Shown here piece by piece: positions 10,621 through 20,561 of a stretch of 64,000 bases of DNA (positions within the stretch are counted from its first letter, which is position 1; each line of letters starts with the position of its first letter). The stretch spans positions 541,508-605,507 of the forward strand of contig SWDI01000001.1 in the NCBI GenBank assembly GCA_005116955.1. The letters are read 5' to 3'. Under the pieces are notes generated by a model. That model did no database searches. It saw nothing but the letters and a program-made list of their open reading frames with translations, and had not been told where the DNA came from. The position numbers and the translations under genes are program-made. The stretch is from Nitrospira sp. (lineage in GTDB: Bacteria > Nitrospirota > Nitrospiria > Nitrospirales > Nitrospiraceae).

Positions 10621-11141
10621 TGATGCCAACTCAAACACCGACGGATGCACAGTTGAAGGACCAGGCGATCAGACAAGCGCTCGCGGGCGATACCACCGAG
10701 GCACGGCAAACTGCAAATGAGATCGTTGATAAGAGGTACTTGCGAGAGGCCTGGCAAATGATGCTGTTCGTCGAATCGGAGCGGGGGAATGTCCAGGCCG
10801 TCAAAGACACTATCGTTTCGTGCCCTGATCCGTCGCTCTTGGCCAGTCACTTCTACCTTGAGTTGCCGCAAGTCTTCGTCAAGGCTGGAGATCGGTCCGG
10901 GGGCATCGAGATTGCCAAGGCCATGGGCGATGCCGGAATCTTGCCGCTCATCGGCATTGTCGCCCATCTGGCGGAGGACGGCGATATCGCTGGAGTGCGA
11001 GAAGCGCTCTCTCATATCGATGAAGACTTGCGAGCGATGATCATGCGCAAGGTGAGTGTCTATCAGCCGAAGATCCAGTGTCTCGATGGACTGAACCTGG
11101 TGGGGGGCCAGGCTGCTGAAACCAATTCACTCGCGGCTTGA
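10621..11141 (+). CDS. Conserved hypothetical protein, helical-repeat-like
   Basis: Long ORF from 10392; internal ATG at 10621 (MMPTQTPTDAQLKDQAIRQALAGDTTEARQTANEI) is the more plausible start. Confidence 0.55.
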
Positions 11142-11288
11142 CCAGTTCTACGACACAATTCTTCCGTTCATGCCTCGCTTGACTTCTGCCAGCAGGGGCG
11201 TGCCTCGTAGGCAGAGGCTCATCCTGTGAGCCCAACACAGATACTTCGTACTCATATCCGGTCGCGATTGACTCGGGAAAAATAGGAG

Positions 11289-11328
11289 AGGCCCCGGTGT
11301 GGTGGTACTCACCACCACACCGGGGCCT
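11289..11328. terminator. Perfect 18-bp stem / 4-nt loop hairpin (probable bidirectional terminator)
   Basis: AGGCCCCGGTGTGGTGGT-ACTC-ACCACCACACCGGGGCCT between convergent genes. Confidence 0.75.
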
Positions 11329-11333
11329 TGCTA

Positions 11334-11369
11334 GGCAGCTATGTTAGCTGCCGGGATGATCCCGGCAGC
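11334..11369. other. Two mutually exclusive hairpins sharing TAGCTGCC
   Basis: GGCAGCTA-TGT-TAGCTGCC (11334-11352) and GCTGCCGGGAT-G-ATCCCGGCAGC (11347-11369). Confidence 0.6.
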
Positions 11370-11382
11370 CTGAACAAACTTC

Positions 11383-13467
11383 TCATGGTGTGCAAGGGGG
11401 AATAGTGCCCCCGATCGGACTCCGTTGCGCGGCTACCAGTTGTCCACAGAAACTAGCGGTGCCACCACCAGACGGCAGTTTCTGCACCCAGCCATTGTAG
11501 ACATTAGGCACCGCCATGATTCCCTGTGAGCCTTGACCTTTGTTGCCGGCGATCTTATCGTCAGTTGGTACACTGTCGTTTGCCAGGACCACTGCTCCCA
11601 CAACTGTGGCGTCATCAGCTTTCCCGTCCTTATTGGGATCATAGTCCAATACGAGGAGTCTGTTGGCAAACTTCGGAGTGATGTAGGCGTAGTACCCGCC
11701 ACCCTCCTTCGCGCCAAAGTTCACCCCATGGCAGCCTGGATCGCAGGGGATCAGCCGCACGAGGGTATCGGTCGCCGTATCCACAATAGAAATGGTGCCA
11801 CCCAAAGTATTCCCGGTGACTGCAAATTTCCCATCTGGGCTGATGGGGATCTGTACCGGGAATCCACCGATCAGACCATCCACGCAGTCACTTGTGCATC
11901 CATTTTTCGGGTCATAGCCCTGGAGCAAGCTAATGTCTTTGATCTTCTCTCCCGGCGCATAGGGGCCAGCACCTTTCAGGCCACCTGTACCCGTATAGTT
12001 CGATAACGGAAGCGGGCCGTTCATCACGGAGATCGAATGACCCAGATAGTTTGTCACGTAGTACTTACTTGAATCTGGCATGATGCCACTCGCGATCGAT
12101 ACCGCTCCCGTTTCATTCTTGGAAACGACCTGACCTGTGGCTTGACCGGTAAACTCGTACATGGTCGAGTCCGCCGAATTGGAATTGGGGGTCACCATGT
12201 GCTTGCCGTCAAACCCCATCCAATGCGCATGGGGCTGCGTTTGTTTCGTAGGCTTGCTCGGATCCTGCATCGAGATGAGCCGATTGATCTCAAGCTTTCC
12301 GTTTGCCAACCGATTCAGTTCCATCACCCCATCATCGCCATTACACCCCGTGTGCACTTGCTGTGTGTCGACCCGCGTCATCACATGGGCTGGGTCATGA
12401 CACTTAATCCCTTTGCTCGTGACTTCAGGTCCGTTGACGAGATCAAGCTCCTGTTTGAGCTTTCTAGTTTCGCGATCGATCACATAGAGGCTGTTGCCCT
12501 GCCACTCGGTCTGATAGATCTCTTTTTGATCGTGGCTGGGCCAGAAGTTATGGCCGTTATTCATCTTCTGATCAGGCAGCGCAATCTTTTCCTTGACGTT
12601 CCAATCAGTGGCCGACAGCACGGTCATGGTGCCAGGGAAGTTCGGCCCTTTTTTCTCAGTCAGCTCGAACTGGGTATCGACCCAGACTTCTCCGATCCCT
12701 TTGATGGTCGGTTTCTGCTGGGCCTGAATGGTGTCGCCGTCGAATGACGCCTGGAGCGCTGCATTCAAATCAGGAACGACAGTGCCGCCCGTGACGACCA
12801 CCGGCACAGCGGGATAGGCCGGTTTATAGGCTTGTCCCACCTTGGTATAGTCCTTCCAATTAGTCGGTTCTGTCACAATGAAAAATGCACGCAACGCTCG
12901 CAGTCCAAGATTAGAAAAACTGTCAAAGGTCAGGTTCGCGGGATCCGTCACCTCTCGCTTGATCAGCAACGTCAGCTTGTCGCCGATATCAAAGGCTGGA
13001 TCACCCTTTGCTGTCTTGGTATTTGGATCATCAACAACAACCGCTCCGAGCATGTACGGATGCAGTTTACAGAGGTAGACATACAGACCTGGTGTGGTCA
13101 GTGTCACGCTATGATTATCCTGATTGGCTGAGGCTTGGTCGATCCGCTCGCTTGTCGAGGCATTAGACGGCCAAATCAAGCTCGTTACGGTGTGCTTGCT
13201 TTCGGCAACCTTCACGCCGTTAATCTCTTGCCAAAAATTAACCTTGGCGCCAGGGGGAACGATGGCCAGGGAGCGGGTCGCCTTATTTGGGTTAGTCATG
13301 CCATCAAGATCGAAGAAATGCCCTGGGATATCAGTCACTCTAAAGTCGACCGTGGCAGTGGGCGCAGGCGCAGGCCCTGCAGCAGGCGGCGCAGTCTCGT
13401 CGCCCGAACAACCGGCCACTCCTGCCGCAAGGCAGAGAGCAGCTCCTAACGTACCGAACCTCTTCAT
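11383..13467 (-). CDS. Secreted lipoprotein: N-terminal cupredoxin-like domain and C-terminal YncE-like beta-propeller
   Basis: Lipobox LAAGVAGCSG; SKHTVTSL plus YVYLCKLHPYM as type-1 copper ligands (H..CxxHxxM); repeated beta-propeller blades. Confidence 0.75.
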   Translation of the reverse strand: MKRFGTLGAALCLAAGVAGCSGDETAPPAAGPAPAPTATVDFRVTDIPGHFFDLDGMTNPNKATRSLAIVPPGAKVNFWQEINGVKVAESKHTVTSLIWPSNASTSERIDQASANQDNHSVTLTTPGLYVYLCKLHPYMLGAVVVDDPNTKTAKGDPAFDIGDKLTLLIKREVTDPANLTFDSFSNLGLRALRAFFIVTEPTNWKDYTKVGQAYKPAYPAVPVVVTGGTVVPDLNAALQASFDGDTIQAQQKPTIKGIGEVWVDTQFELTEKKGPNFPGTMTVLSATDWNVKEKIALPDQKMNNGHNFWPSHDQKEIYQTEWQGNSLYVIDRETRKLKQELDLVNGPEVTSKGIKCHDPAHVMTRVDTQQVHTGCNGDDGVMELNRLANGKLEINRLISMQDPSKPTKQTQPHAHWMGFDGKHMVTPNSNSADSTMYEFTGQATGQVVSKNETGAVSIASGIMPDSSKYYVTNYLGHSISVMNGPLPLSNYTGTGGLKGAGPYAPGEKIKDISLLQGYDPKNGCTSDCVDGLIGGFPVQIPISPDGKFAVTGNTLGGTISIVDTATDTLVRLIPCDPGCHGVNFGAKEGGGYYAYITPKFANRLLVLDYDPNKDGKADDATVVGAVVLANDSVPTDDKIAGNKGQGSQGIMAVPNVYNGWVQKLPSGGGTASFCGQLVAAQRSPIGGTIPPCTP

Positions 13468-13811
13468 GAAAGCCTCCTTTTGAGATGAGAGAATGGCACC
13501 TGTTACCTGACTACTGCGATCCGATTAAACTGAACGCGCGGACGGTGGGAAACGCATGACCCAATGCGCCCAATCGTCGTGAAATTTGGTTGCCGTATAA
13601 TGCATGAAATATAGAAAATCAATACCTAACGATTAGTAACGGTAAGTATATGCACTCATCCATGACGATATGTGCGTGCCGTTCAGTCACCGAATGTTTT
13701 GTTGCTCAGCAAACTACGTGCCATTGAGGACAATTGGCTTGCATAAGGCGTTATTTTTGAAATGGCGCCACGTTGTGCTTCCATAGCCGATCGGCCTCTC
13801 TCGGATTTATA

Positions 13812-13851
13812 GAATCGAATTAGATACACCGCATGAATCGAATTGGATACA
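13812..13851. repeat. Two direct repeats GAATCGAATT(A/G)GATACA with 23-bp period
   Basis: Copies begin at 13812 and 13835, 16/17 identical, in the divergent intergenic region upstream of recQ. Confidence 0.6.
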
Positions 13852-14117
13852 GTCTGGACTAAGCTCCAGCTGCCCAGTCATGCCACAGGTGTACTTCCCT
13901 CCACCTCTATCCCAGCGACTTTCCCCCGCGTGACGGTGCCTGTTCTATGAAGCCGTATGTCTCTTGCTGGCGCCTGGAGACGAAAGAGGTGGTAAGGAAT
14001 GTCGTATGAGAGGTCATCGCACGCGCAGGGCCCTGCTCGACTTGCCGACAGTCGGTCATCTATACTCGATTCGCTGTGATTACTATCACGACCCTATCCT
14101 TCTGATTCGCCTCCCCT

Positions 14118-15980
14118 GTGGATGATCTCACTCGACAACTGAGCGAGCGATTCGGCTTTGCCGCGTTTCGGCCAGGCCAAGAAGCCGTGATCCGCGCCGT
14201 GTTAGCAGGGCGCGATGCGATGGCGGTCATGCCGACGGGGCAGGGGAAGTCGCTCTGCTATCAATTGCCGGCGACCCTGCTCCCTGGGCTGACGCTGGTG
14301 ATTTCTCCACTCATCGCGTTAATGCAAGATCAGGTGACGGCCATGAAGCAGCGGAAGATTGCTGCGGCCGCGTTTCATTCTGGGCTCACCGGGTTGGAAA
14401 AGAGCCGCGTGATGCAGGATCTCCAGCAGCGGCGGCTGCAGCTGCTGTACGTAGCGCCGGAGCGGATGCAACATGCGGGATTTCTCCGGTTGTTGCGTTC
14501 CCTCTGGGTCTCGTTGCTGGTAGTCGACGAAGCGCACTGTATTTCCCAGTGGGGCCATGATTTTAGGCCCGATTACCTCAAGATCGGCCGCCTGCGGCAG
14601 GAACTCACGAGCCCTCCCTGTCTGGCGCTGACGGCCACGGCCACGGCTCGAGTGCAAACAGATCTGTGCCAGCGGCTGTCGCTTCGCGATCCCTTTCGAC
14701 TTGTCGCAGGGTTTCGTCGGACCAACCTCGCCCTCTCTGTGCATCTCTCTCAGGCGCGCCAAGACAAGCTGTCGACGCTGGGACGCTTGGTTCGCGAGAC
14801 GGAGAAGGGGACGATCCTCGTCTACTGCGCCACTCGCCGAGCCGTGGAGGAGGTCGCGGCATGGCTGGGTCAGTCCCACCCCTCGGTCGGCTATTACCAT
14901 GCCGGTCTTTTGGATGAAGAACGACGGATGGTCCATGAGGAGTTTCGTCGAGGAACGGTGCGAATCCTGGCCGCGACGAATGCCTTCGGCATGGGCATCG
15001 ATAAGCCGGACGTCCGTTTGGTCGTCCATTTCGACATTCCTGGAAGCCTCGAGGCCTATTATCAGGAAGTGGGGCGTGCCGGTCGCGATGGACGGCCCGC
15101 GGCGTGTGTGTTGCTGTTCCATGAGCGTGATCTGGCCACGCAAGAATACTTTATCGAGCAGGCATCAAAAGATCCTGAGGGCACGGATCGCGCTGGGCGA
15201 ATGAAGACGCTTCTTCAAGAAATGTTGGGGTATGTTTCGACGTCGACCTGTCGGCAGCTCGCGATTCTTGAGTACTTCAGCGACGATGCCGAGCTGGCGT
15301 TGGGGCCATGCGGTCTGTGCGATCGTTGTGTCACGCCGGCGCAGCAGCCTGGCCGCTCGATCTCTCACAAAACCGAAGTCTCCGCGAAGGCCATATTGGA
15401 AACCGTGTCCTGGTGCATGGGGCGGTACGGCATGGGCCGCATCGTCGACATGCTTCGTGGAAGCCGTTCGAAAGCGCTGTTGGCCTATGGCGCAGAAAAC
15501 TGTCCGACATACGGTATCTGTCGGGCCCAGACCAAGCCCATTGTGACTGGTCTGGTGAAGAATCTCATTCAATCAGGGTATCTTCGAATCGAGGGTACCG
15601 AGTATCCCACGCTCGAATTGACGTCTACAGGGCGAGAGGTGCTGCAAGGGACTTGTGCGGTGGCATTGCCGCAGGGAGAGGAACCTCAGGCCGATGTATC
15701 GGAGAACAAGCCTCGTCGCTCGTCTGCCGCCTTCGCAGGCATCGCTCAGTCGTCAGTGCCGGATCGACAACTGGTTGAACGGCTTAGGCAACTCCGTTCT
15801 GAACTGGCCGAGGAAGAAGGCGTGGCGCCGTTCCTGATTTTTCACGATAAAACGTTGAAAGCGATTGCTGGCTACAAGCCGGGGACGCCGGCAGCCTTGT
15901 TAGAGATTCCGGGTATCGGTGAGATGAAAGCAGAACGCTATGGCCGGCGGGTGTTGGCTGTGGTCAATGGAGAGCAATAG
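14118..15980 (+). CDS. recQ: ATP-dependent DNA helicase RecQ
   Basis: 620 aa (GTG start); FGFAAFRPGQEAVI, MPTGQGKSLCYQLPA, DEAHCISQWGHDFRPDY, YYQEVGRAGRDG, zinc-binding Cys and HRDC-type C-terminus. Confidence 0.96.
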   Translation: MDDLTRQLSERFGFAAFRPGQEAVIRAVLAGRDAMAVMPTGQGKSLCYQLPATLLPGLTLVISPLIALMQDQVTAMKQRKIAAAAFHSGLTGLEKSRVMQDLQQRRLQLLYVAPERMQHAGFLRLLRSLWVSLLVVDEAHCISQWGHDFRPDYLKIGRLRQELTSPPCLALTATATARVQTDLCQRLSLRDPFRLVAGFRRTNLALSVHLSQARQDKLSTLGRLVRETEKGTILVYCATRRAVEEVAAWLGQSHPSVGYYHAGLLDEERRMVHEEFRRGTVRILAATNAFGMGIDKPDVRLVVHFDIPGSLEAYYQEVGRAGRDGRPAACVLLFHERDLATQEYFIEQASKDPEGTDRAGRMKTLLQEMLGYVSTSTCRQLAILEYFSDDAELALGPCGLCDRCVTPAQQPGRSISHKTEVSAKAILETVSWCMGRYGMGRIVDMLRGSRSKALLAYGAENCPTYGICRAQTKPIVTGLVKNLIQSGYLRIEGTEYPTLELTSTGREVLQGTCAVALPQGEEPQADVSENKPRRSSAAFAGIAQSSVPDRQLVERLRQLRSELAEEEGVAPFLIFHDKTLKAIAGYKPGTPAALLEIPGIGEMKAERYGRRVLAVVNGEQ

Positions 15981-16237
15981 CCATACGCGATTTGGATGCT
16001 CCTACCTGTGAAAAGTGCCGGTGTACTTCACGGTATGCCTTCAGTTCTGGAAGTTGCACGAATTTCTTGCAACTCGACAAAGCTTCAGGGTGAGTGTCGG
16101 ATCTTGTAATCCGCTATTGCGCTTGGTTGTGTACGGTCTTTCGTTCGTCGAAGACCGCGAAAGCCATCGAGCGGCTCTCATTATTAAGTGCCGTTGTTTT
16201 CGGGGGATCTGTCAGCGTGGAGGGGTATCCTGTGCGG

Positions 16238-17457
16238 TCATTCGTTTGGAGGGGGCATCGTTCCGCCAGTAAAATTAACGATAGCCTGGCGGGTGACAGA
16301 AGCTAATTTGATAGGGTCAGGCCGATCATCTTTTGAAGGCGTCCCGTTATCCGGCCAGAGCAATGCGAGTTCACAGCCCTGACTTTCAAGTAACCGCAAC
16401 CGCCTTAACGTGGTGTCATTACCCTGTAGCTCGGGCCAGGGATTCCCAAAACTGTTTAGGTTAGAATCAAATTCTCCCAGAAATGGCTTGGGGGAAATTC
16501 CTCCTGCTACCGCATTAAAGAGACCTTGATCCTTGATCTGGTAGGGATCCCCAAATCCCAACGCCGGCTTTGCGTAATAGTGAAACTGGGGTTTGCTTCC
16601 CGCATAGTAGAGGTAACTCTGTGGCGGTTTAAAAGTCTGCCAATCCAACGGTTTTCTTTCTTCTAAATCTCGAAAAAATCTATGCCCCACGGTTGATGGG
16701 AAGCCTTTTGAGTTGATCAACTGAATTGCTTCTCCGATGAATGTATTCATTTCGTCCTGATCGACCTCCGGCTGCCTAGCAAAACCCACAAGTGTATCTG
16801 GGTTGGCCTTCATAACATCGCTAGGTGCTTTAGAGAGCGGACCAATTGGCGAGTAACACCAGTAAGGCTCATTGATTACTTCCCAAGCATAAATCTGTTG
16901 TTTATACCGAGCTGAGGCATTGAGCAGAGTATTCAATACCGTGCCCAAAAATATTTGCCGTTTGCCGGCGTCCTTAATGCAATCAGCTCGTCCCCCTGGT
17001 GCCAAACCTTTTTCATCCCGCATTCTGCTGTTGCCAGTAAATTCAAAGCTTATGAGGGACGGAATAATGAGTAGTTCAGCGTTGCGGAAACTCACGAGCA
17101 GCTTTTCGAAATGAAGAGCAAACCGTGGATCCAAACTCAATAAAGGCGAAAACTCCCAATTGTGATACGGCAGTGCTGGATTCGGGCCGTTATGCCCTCT
17201 GAGAATTGGACCATGACCGAGCCAGTTGAAGCCATTTGCCAAGAGGAAAAACCGCACGACATAAATCCCCATTTTTTTAGATTGGCGAGATTACGGTCAA
17301 GATTCTCGAAAAGTGGGGGAAGCGGTACGCTCCCTACGGCTCCTTTGGCGACAAGCGATTGCTCTGTTACCCATTGCCGCAGTGAACAATGTGGATTCGG
17401 TCCGATGTCTGCCCCGAACCTATTGAAAGACATCGGATAGTTAAATCCAACTTTCAT
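16238..17457 (-). pseudogene. Glycoside-hydrolase (clan GH-A/GH5-like) protein, split by a -1 frameshift at an A7 run
   Basis: N-terminal ORF 17137-17457 (...NLANLKK) joins ORF 16238-17272 (MGIYVVRFFLLANGFNWLGHG...) at A7; YAWEVINEPYW and PFLGEFDSN resemble acid/base and nucleophile motifs. Confidence 0.65.
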
Positions 17458-17569
17458 GAAACTCTATGCTCCGTGTCTTCGGGGCAATAACGACAGCATA
17501 AGGGGCACGCTCGCCTTTATTTGCAAAGGGAGAAATTATGAGATCTGACCGAGCACCGAGTGTATGGTG

Positions 17570-20446
17570 TTACATCTGTCGTCCTGTCTTTGGATCATAT
17601 TTTACTTCGACCGGCACGACTTGGTCCGTAGGCAGGACTTCTATCCATTGGGCGACCATGTCGTAGTTTTGCTCAACTTTAGCCTTGAATCCTCCTTTGA
17701 GCGGGTAAAAGCCATGTTCATAGACCCTGTCAATCGGGGTTGAAGTAACAGTGTTGTCGTTGTCTACTAATTCTGGTTTATCAAGCTCTTGTGGTTTGGG
17801 GTATTTGCCGAGCTTGATCCCCTCCTCATGCTTCTGCTTAATCTTCTTCGCCAAGTCGAAAATAACGTCGATGAGCTTTTGTCCATCGAGTGGATTGCCA
17901 TTGATGTCTTTTTCGTCCGGATTGTTTGTGTGGTAGATATCAGTACCACCAATTCCATTGAATCCTTCGACTCCCTTGAGCCAGTTTATTGCCGCTTCTT
18001 CCTTCCCTGGCCTGATAGGGATGACGGCCTTAACCCAAGGCGCATTTAAAAAGGCATTTCTCATATTGTCGCCATCGAGCTGCAACAGCCAGCCAAGCGA
18101 ACTTCCCAATTTTGCAGGGTCGGAGTCTTCAGTAATGTAGTAGTTGTCTTCACGGTTCTCCTTGGTCCCTCCCCACCCCACGACATGCTCGTTCAGCGGG
18201 GTCTCTCTTTGTGCGCTGCCCAAGGCGGTGCTTAGAACGCTCTTGGCGAAGGCCGGAACAGCCGCAATTTTCACCGCTAGCGATTTCGACACGTTTAGAC
18301 TGCCGAGAGTAGATTGAACGGCATTAGCTGTCGGTCCCGCGTATTTTCCTAAACTCTGGTGACTTTGATGAAGCCGAGGACGCCACCATTCGGGTGCCAC
18401 GAAATACAGCATCTTATCGACATCGAAGATATTGTTGATCAGTTCAGCGACAACATGTCGAGTAGCGTCATCAGGAAGGGCAATGCCTTTCATCAGCATC
18501 TCTTGGACGAGCTTGCGATAGACGACGATGCGCTCCTCTTCGCGTAACTCGTCTGACGGACGTTGGCCGATCTTGCTGGCCAATTTCACACGATCTTTGG
18601 CGGCAACGATGAACGCGTCGTGATAGGCTTTCGCTTCTTTAACCTTGAATTCTTTTAACTGTTTTGCGTTCTCCTCCTCCAATTTCGTAACATCCTGGGT
18701 CGACTTCCAGAAAATTGTCGGTTTTACCATGATGGCATCGCGATCACCGAAATGCACATGCTTCAGAATGATGGTGAAGCTGCCCCTGTTTCCTTCTGCC
18801 TTTTTGTCGCGAACCTCCACAACCGCATTGCCATCAGTAACCTGGAGCTGAACGTCATGGAACTCATATTCGGGTTTGTCGCACGAGACCGTTTGAGGGA
18901 ACTCCCATTGAATACGGTACTTGTCCTCTTCGTCATCTTCGTTCCGTTCAGCTCCATAGTCATAATCCTCTCCGCGGTCATCGTGATCATTGGTCGGTAC
19001 AAATGGAATTCGAACGGGCTGGATTTCCTGTGAAAAATCCTTTTGAGGAACAATTTTGTCTGGATGGGGAGGATCCTCTAGGTCGGGCTTCTTGGCGATG
19101 TGAACGAGCTCTGCCACACCCAATGCGGCACCTGGATCATCAACATAGGATTGCCAACAGAGATACGTCCCGATGTCTTGTACTTGTACCCCTACCTGGC
19201 GCATCTTTCGGCGCAGTTCATAGTTGATAAGTTTGTCGGTCGTGTTGCTAAGAACATAGCGTTTGCTCGATGTGTCTGTTGTTTCCGTCACTGTCTTGAA
19301 AGTGGATTTGTAGTTCTTGCGAATCTCGGAAGAGAGCTTTTCTGACTGCTCTCGCATTCTTTTATACGACTTCTCTCGTGAAGTTTGCTGGGAAGAGGCA
19401 AAGTCAAAGCTGCCTGTCGCCGTAATGGACATGTATTTGGCCGTCACGCTCGCCCCAAGCTTGATATCTTGTTTGTTGTCTTCTTTCGTGGCATCAGACA
19501 GCTCTTCTTTATCGGTTCTCGACTGTTCTGATTTTATGGTGGTTTCAAGCGAAGTCTCTACTGTGCGCTCTACGAGGGTTCTTGTGGTGTGGGTTTCGAT
19601 TAGCTCGACCGTCGAGCCGGGGCTCATCCACACATGGCTCACTGGTGTTCCTAGAAACGTGTCAAGTTCGAAGAAGAACTGACGATATAAATGCACCACG
19701 CTAATCGGAGAGAGCGCCACACTCCGTATATGTTCTTGATTTTTGGGGTCAAGGTTGTCGAGATTTAGGTAGGCATCCGCGCTATTCGTTGCCGAAAGAA
19801 TTTTGGCCAATGCGAGCGCGGTTTGGCTTTGCGACAGCGTTGAGAAGAACAGGTCCTTGATCGTGCTGAATTGTTTTTCCGCAAACAACAAGTGGAGGGC
19901 TCCAGCCAAGGCTGACTCGTAGTTCAATTGTTGAGAAATCGACGACTTCAAAGATTCGATCGTCATCTTGTCACGCGTTAGATGGCCACCGAACTGATGG
20001 AGTTCCGTGCAGAGATCGGTGAAGCTGCGGCGATAGTGGGGATGGACAAACTCGACTAGGTAAATGTTGAGGCGCTCTTCGGTAAGATGTTGCGCCCACT
20101 CATCATCCTTAATCTGTTCGTGGGGAGGGAGTCTTTGCGAAATGGTATCCAGCAAGACACTATCTGAGCGCCTTTTTTTGCCGTCTAGTAAGCGACCGAT
20201 GCGAATTCTGATTTCTGGTTCTGCACAGGGATGGCCTTCATCCTCTAAGTACTTGATTTGAACATCACCAGTGAAGTTCTTGGCAAGTGCATGCGCGATG
20301 TTTCGTTTGTCCTGGGCGAGGCCATCACCGAAGCGCGCTTCGATTCGCTTGGACTTCCACCCGATTAATGGCTGATATACGCCAAAAATCTCGCTCGCGT
20401 AGGGGAGAATTGATACGTAATCAGTGAGGTCGCTTAAACGTTTCAT
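17570..20446 (-). CDS. Large uncharacterised protein, 958 aa
   Basis: Single long ORF, no signal peptide; Thr/Ser/Lys-rich amphipathic central region followed by an acidic linker (NDHDDRGEDYDYGAERNEDDEED). Confidence 0.85.
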   Translation of the reverse strand: MKRLSDLTDYVSILPYASEIFGVYQPLIGWKSKRIEARFGDGLAQDKRNIAHALAKNFTGDVQIKYLEDEGHPCAEPEIRIRIGRLLDGKKRRSDSVLLDTISQRLPPHEQIKDDEWAQHLTEERLNIYLVEFVHPHYRRSFTDLCTELHQFGGHLTRDKMTIESLKSSISQQLNYESALAGALHLLFAEKQFSTIKDLFFSTLSQSQTALALAKILSATNSADAYLNLDNLDPKNQEHIRSVALSPISVVHLYRQFFFELDTFLGTPVSHVWMSPGSTVELIETHTTRTLVERTVETSLETTIKSEQSRTDKEELSDATKEDNKQDIKLGASVTAKYMSITATGSFDFASSQQTSREKSYKRMREQSEKLSSEIRKNYKSTFKTVTETTDTSSKRYVLSNTTDKLINYELRRKMRQVGVQVQDIGTYLCWQSYVDDPGAALGVAELVHIAKKPDLEDPPHPDKIVPQKDFSQEIQPVRIPFVPTNDHDDRGEDYDYGAERNEDDEEDKYRIQWEFPQTVSCDKPEYEFHDVQLQVTDGNAVVEVRDKKAEGNRGSFTIILKHVHFGDRDAIMVKPTIFWKSTQDVTKLEEENAKQLKEFKVKEAKAYHDAFIVAAKDRVKLASKIGQRPSDELREEERIVVYRKLVQEMLMKGIALPDDATRHVVAELINNIFDVDKMLYFVAPEWWRPRLHQSHQSLGKYAGPTANAVQSTLGSLNVSKSLAVKIAAVPAFAKSVLSTALGSAQRETPLNEHVVGWGGTKENREDNYYITEDSDPAKLGSSLGWLLQLDGDNMRNAFLNAPWVKAVIPIRPGKEEAAINWLKGVEGFNGIGGTDIYHTNNPDEKDINGNPLDGQKLIDVIFDLAKKIKQKHEEGIKLGKYPKPQELDKPELVDNDNTVTSTPIDRVYEHGFYPLKGGFKAKVEQNYDMVAQWIEVLPTDQVVPVEVKYDPKTGRQM

Positions 20447-20561
20447 AGAGGAACTCCTCTGTTAAGGTCCAAGTCTCAGGAAAACTATTCTACCCTTAGC
20501 TGAGTCTGCCCGTCTCAATAGTCGAATCGCCCGAGCAACAGGTTCTTCCTACATCTCGTTT

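Noticed and set aside
12142-12747. 201-aa plus-strand ORF opposite the cupredoxin/propeller gene
   Set aside because: Antisense shadow ORF; the minus-strand frame has clear domain signatures.
14319-15143. 274-aa minus-strand ORF inside recQ
   Set aside because: Antisense to conserved helicase motifs; sequence is low-complexity shadow translation.
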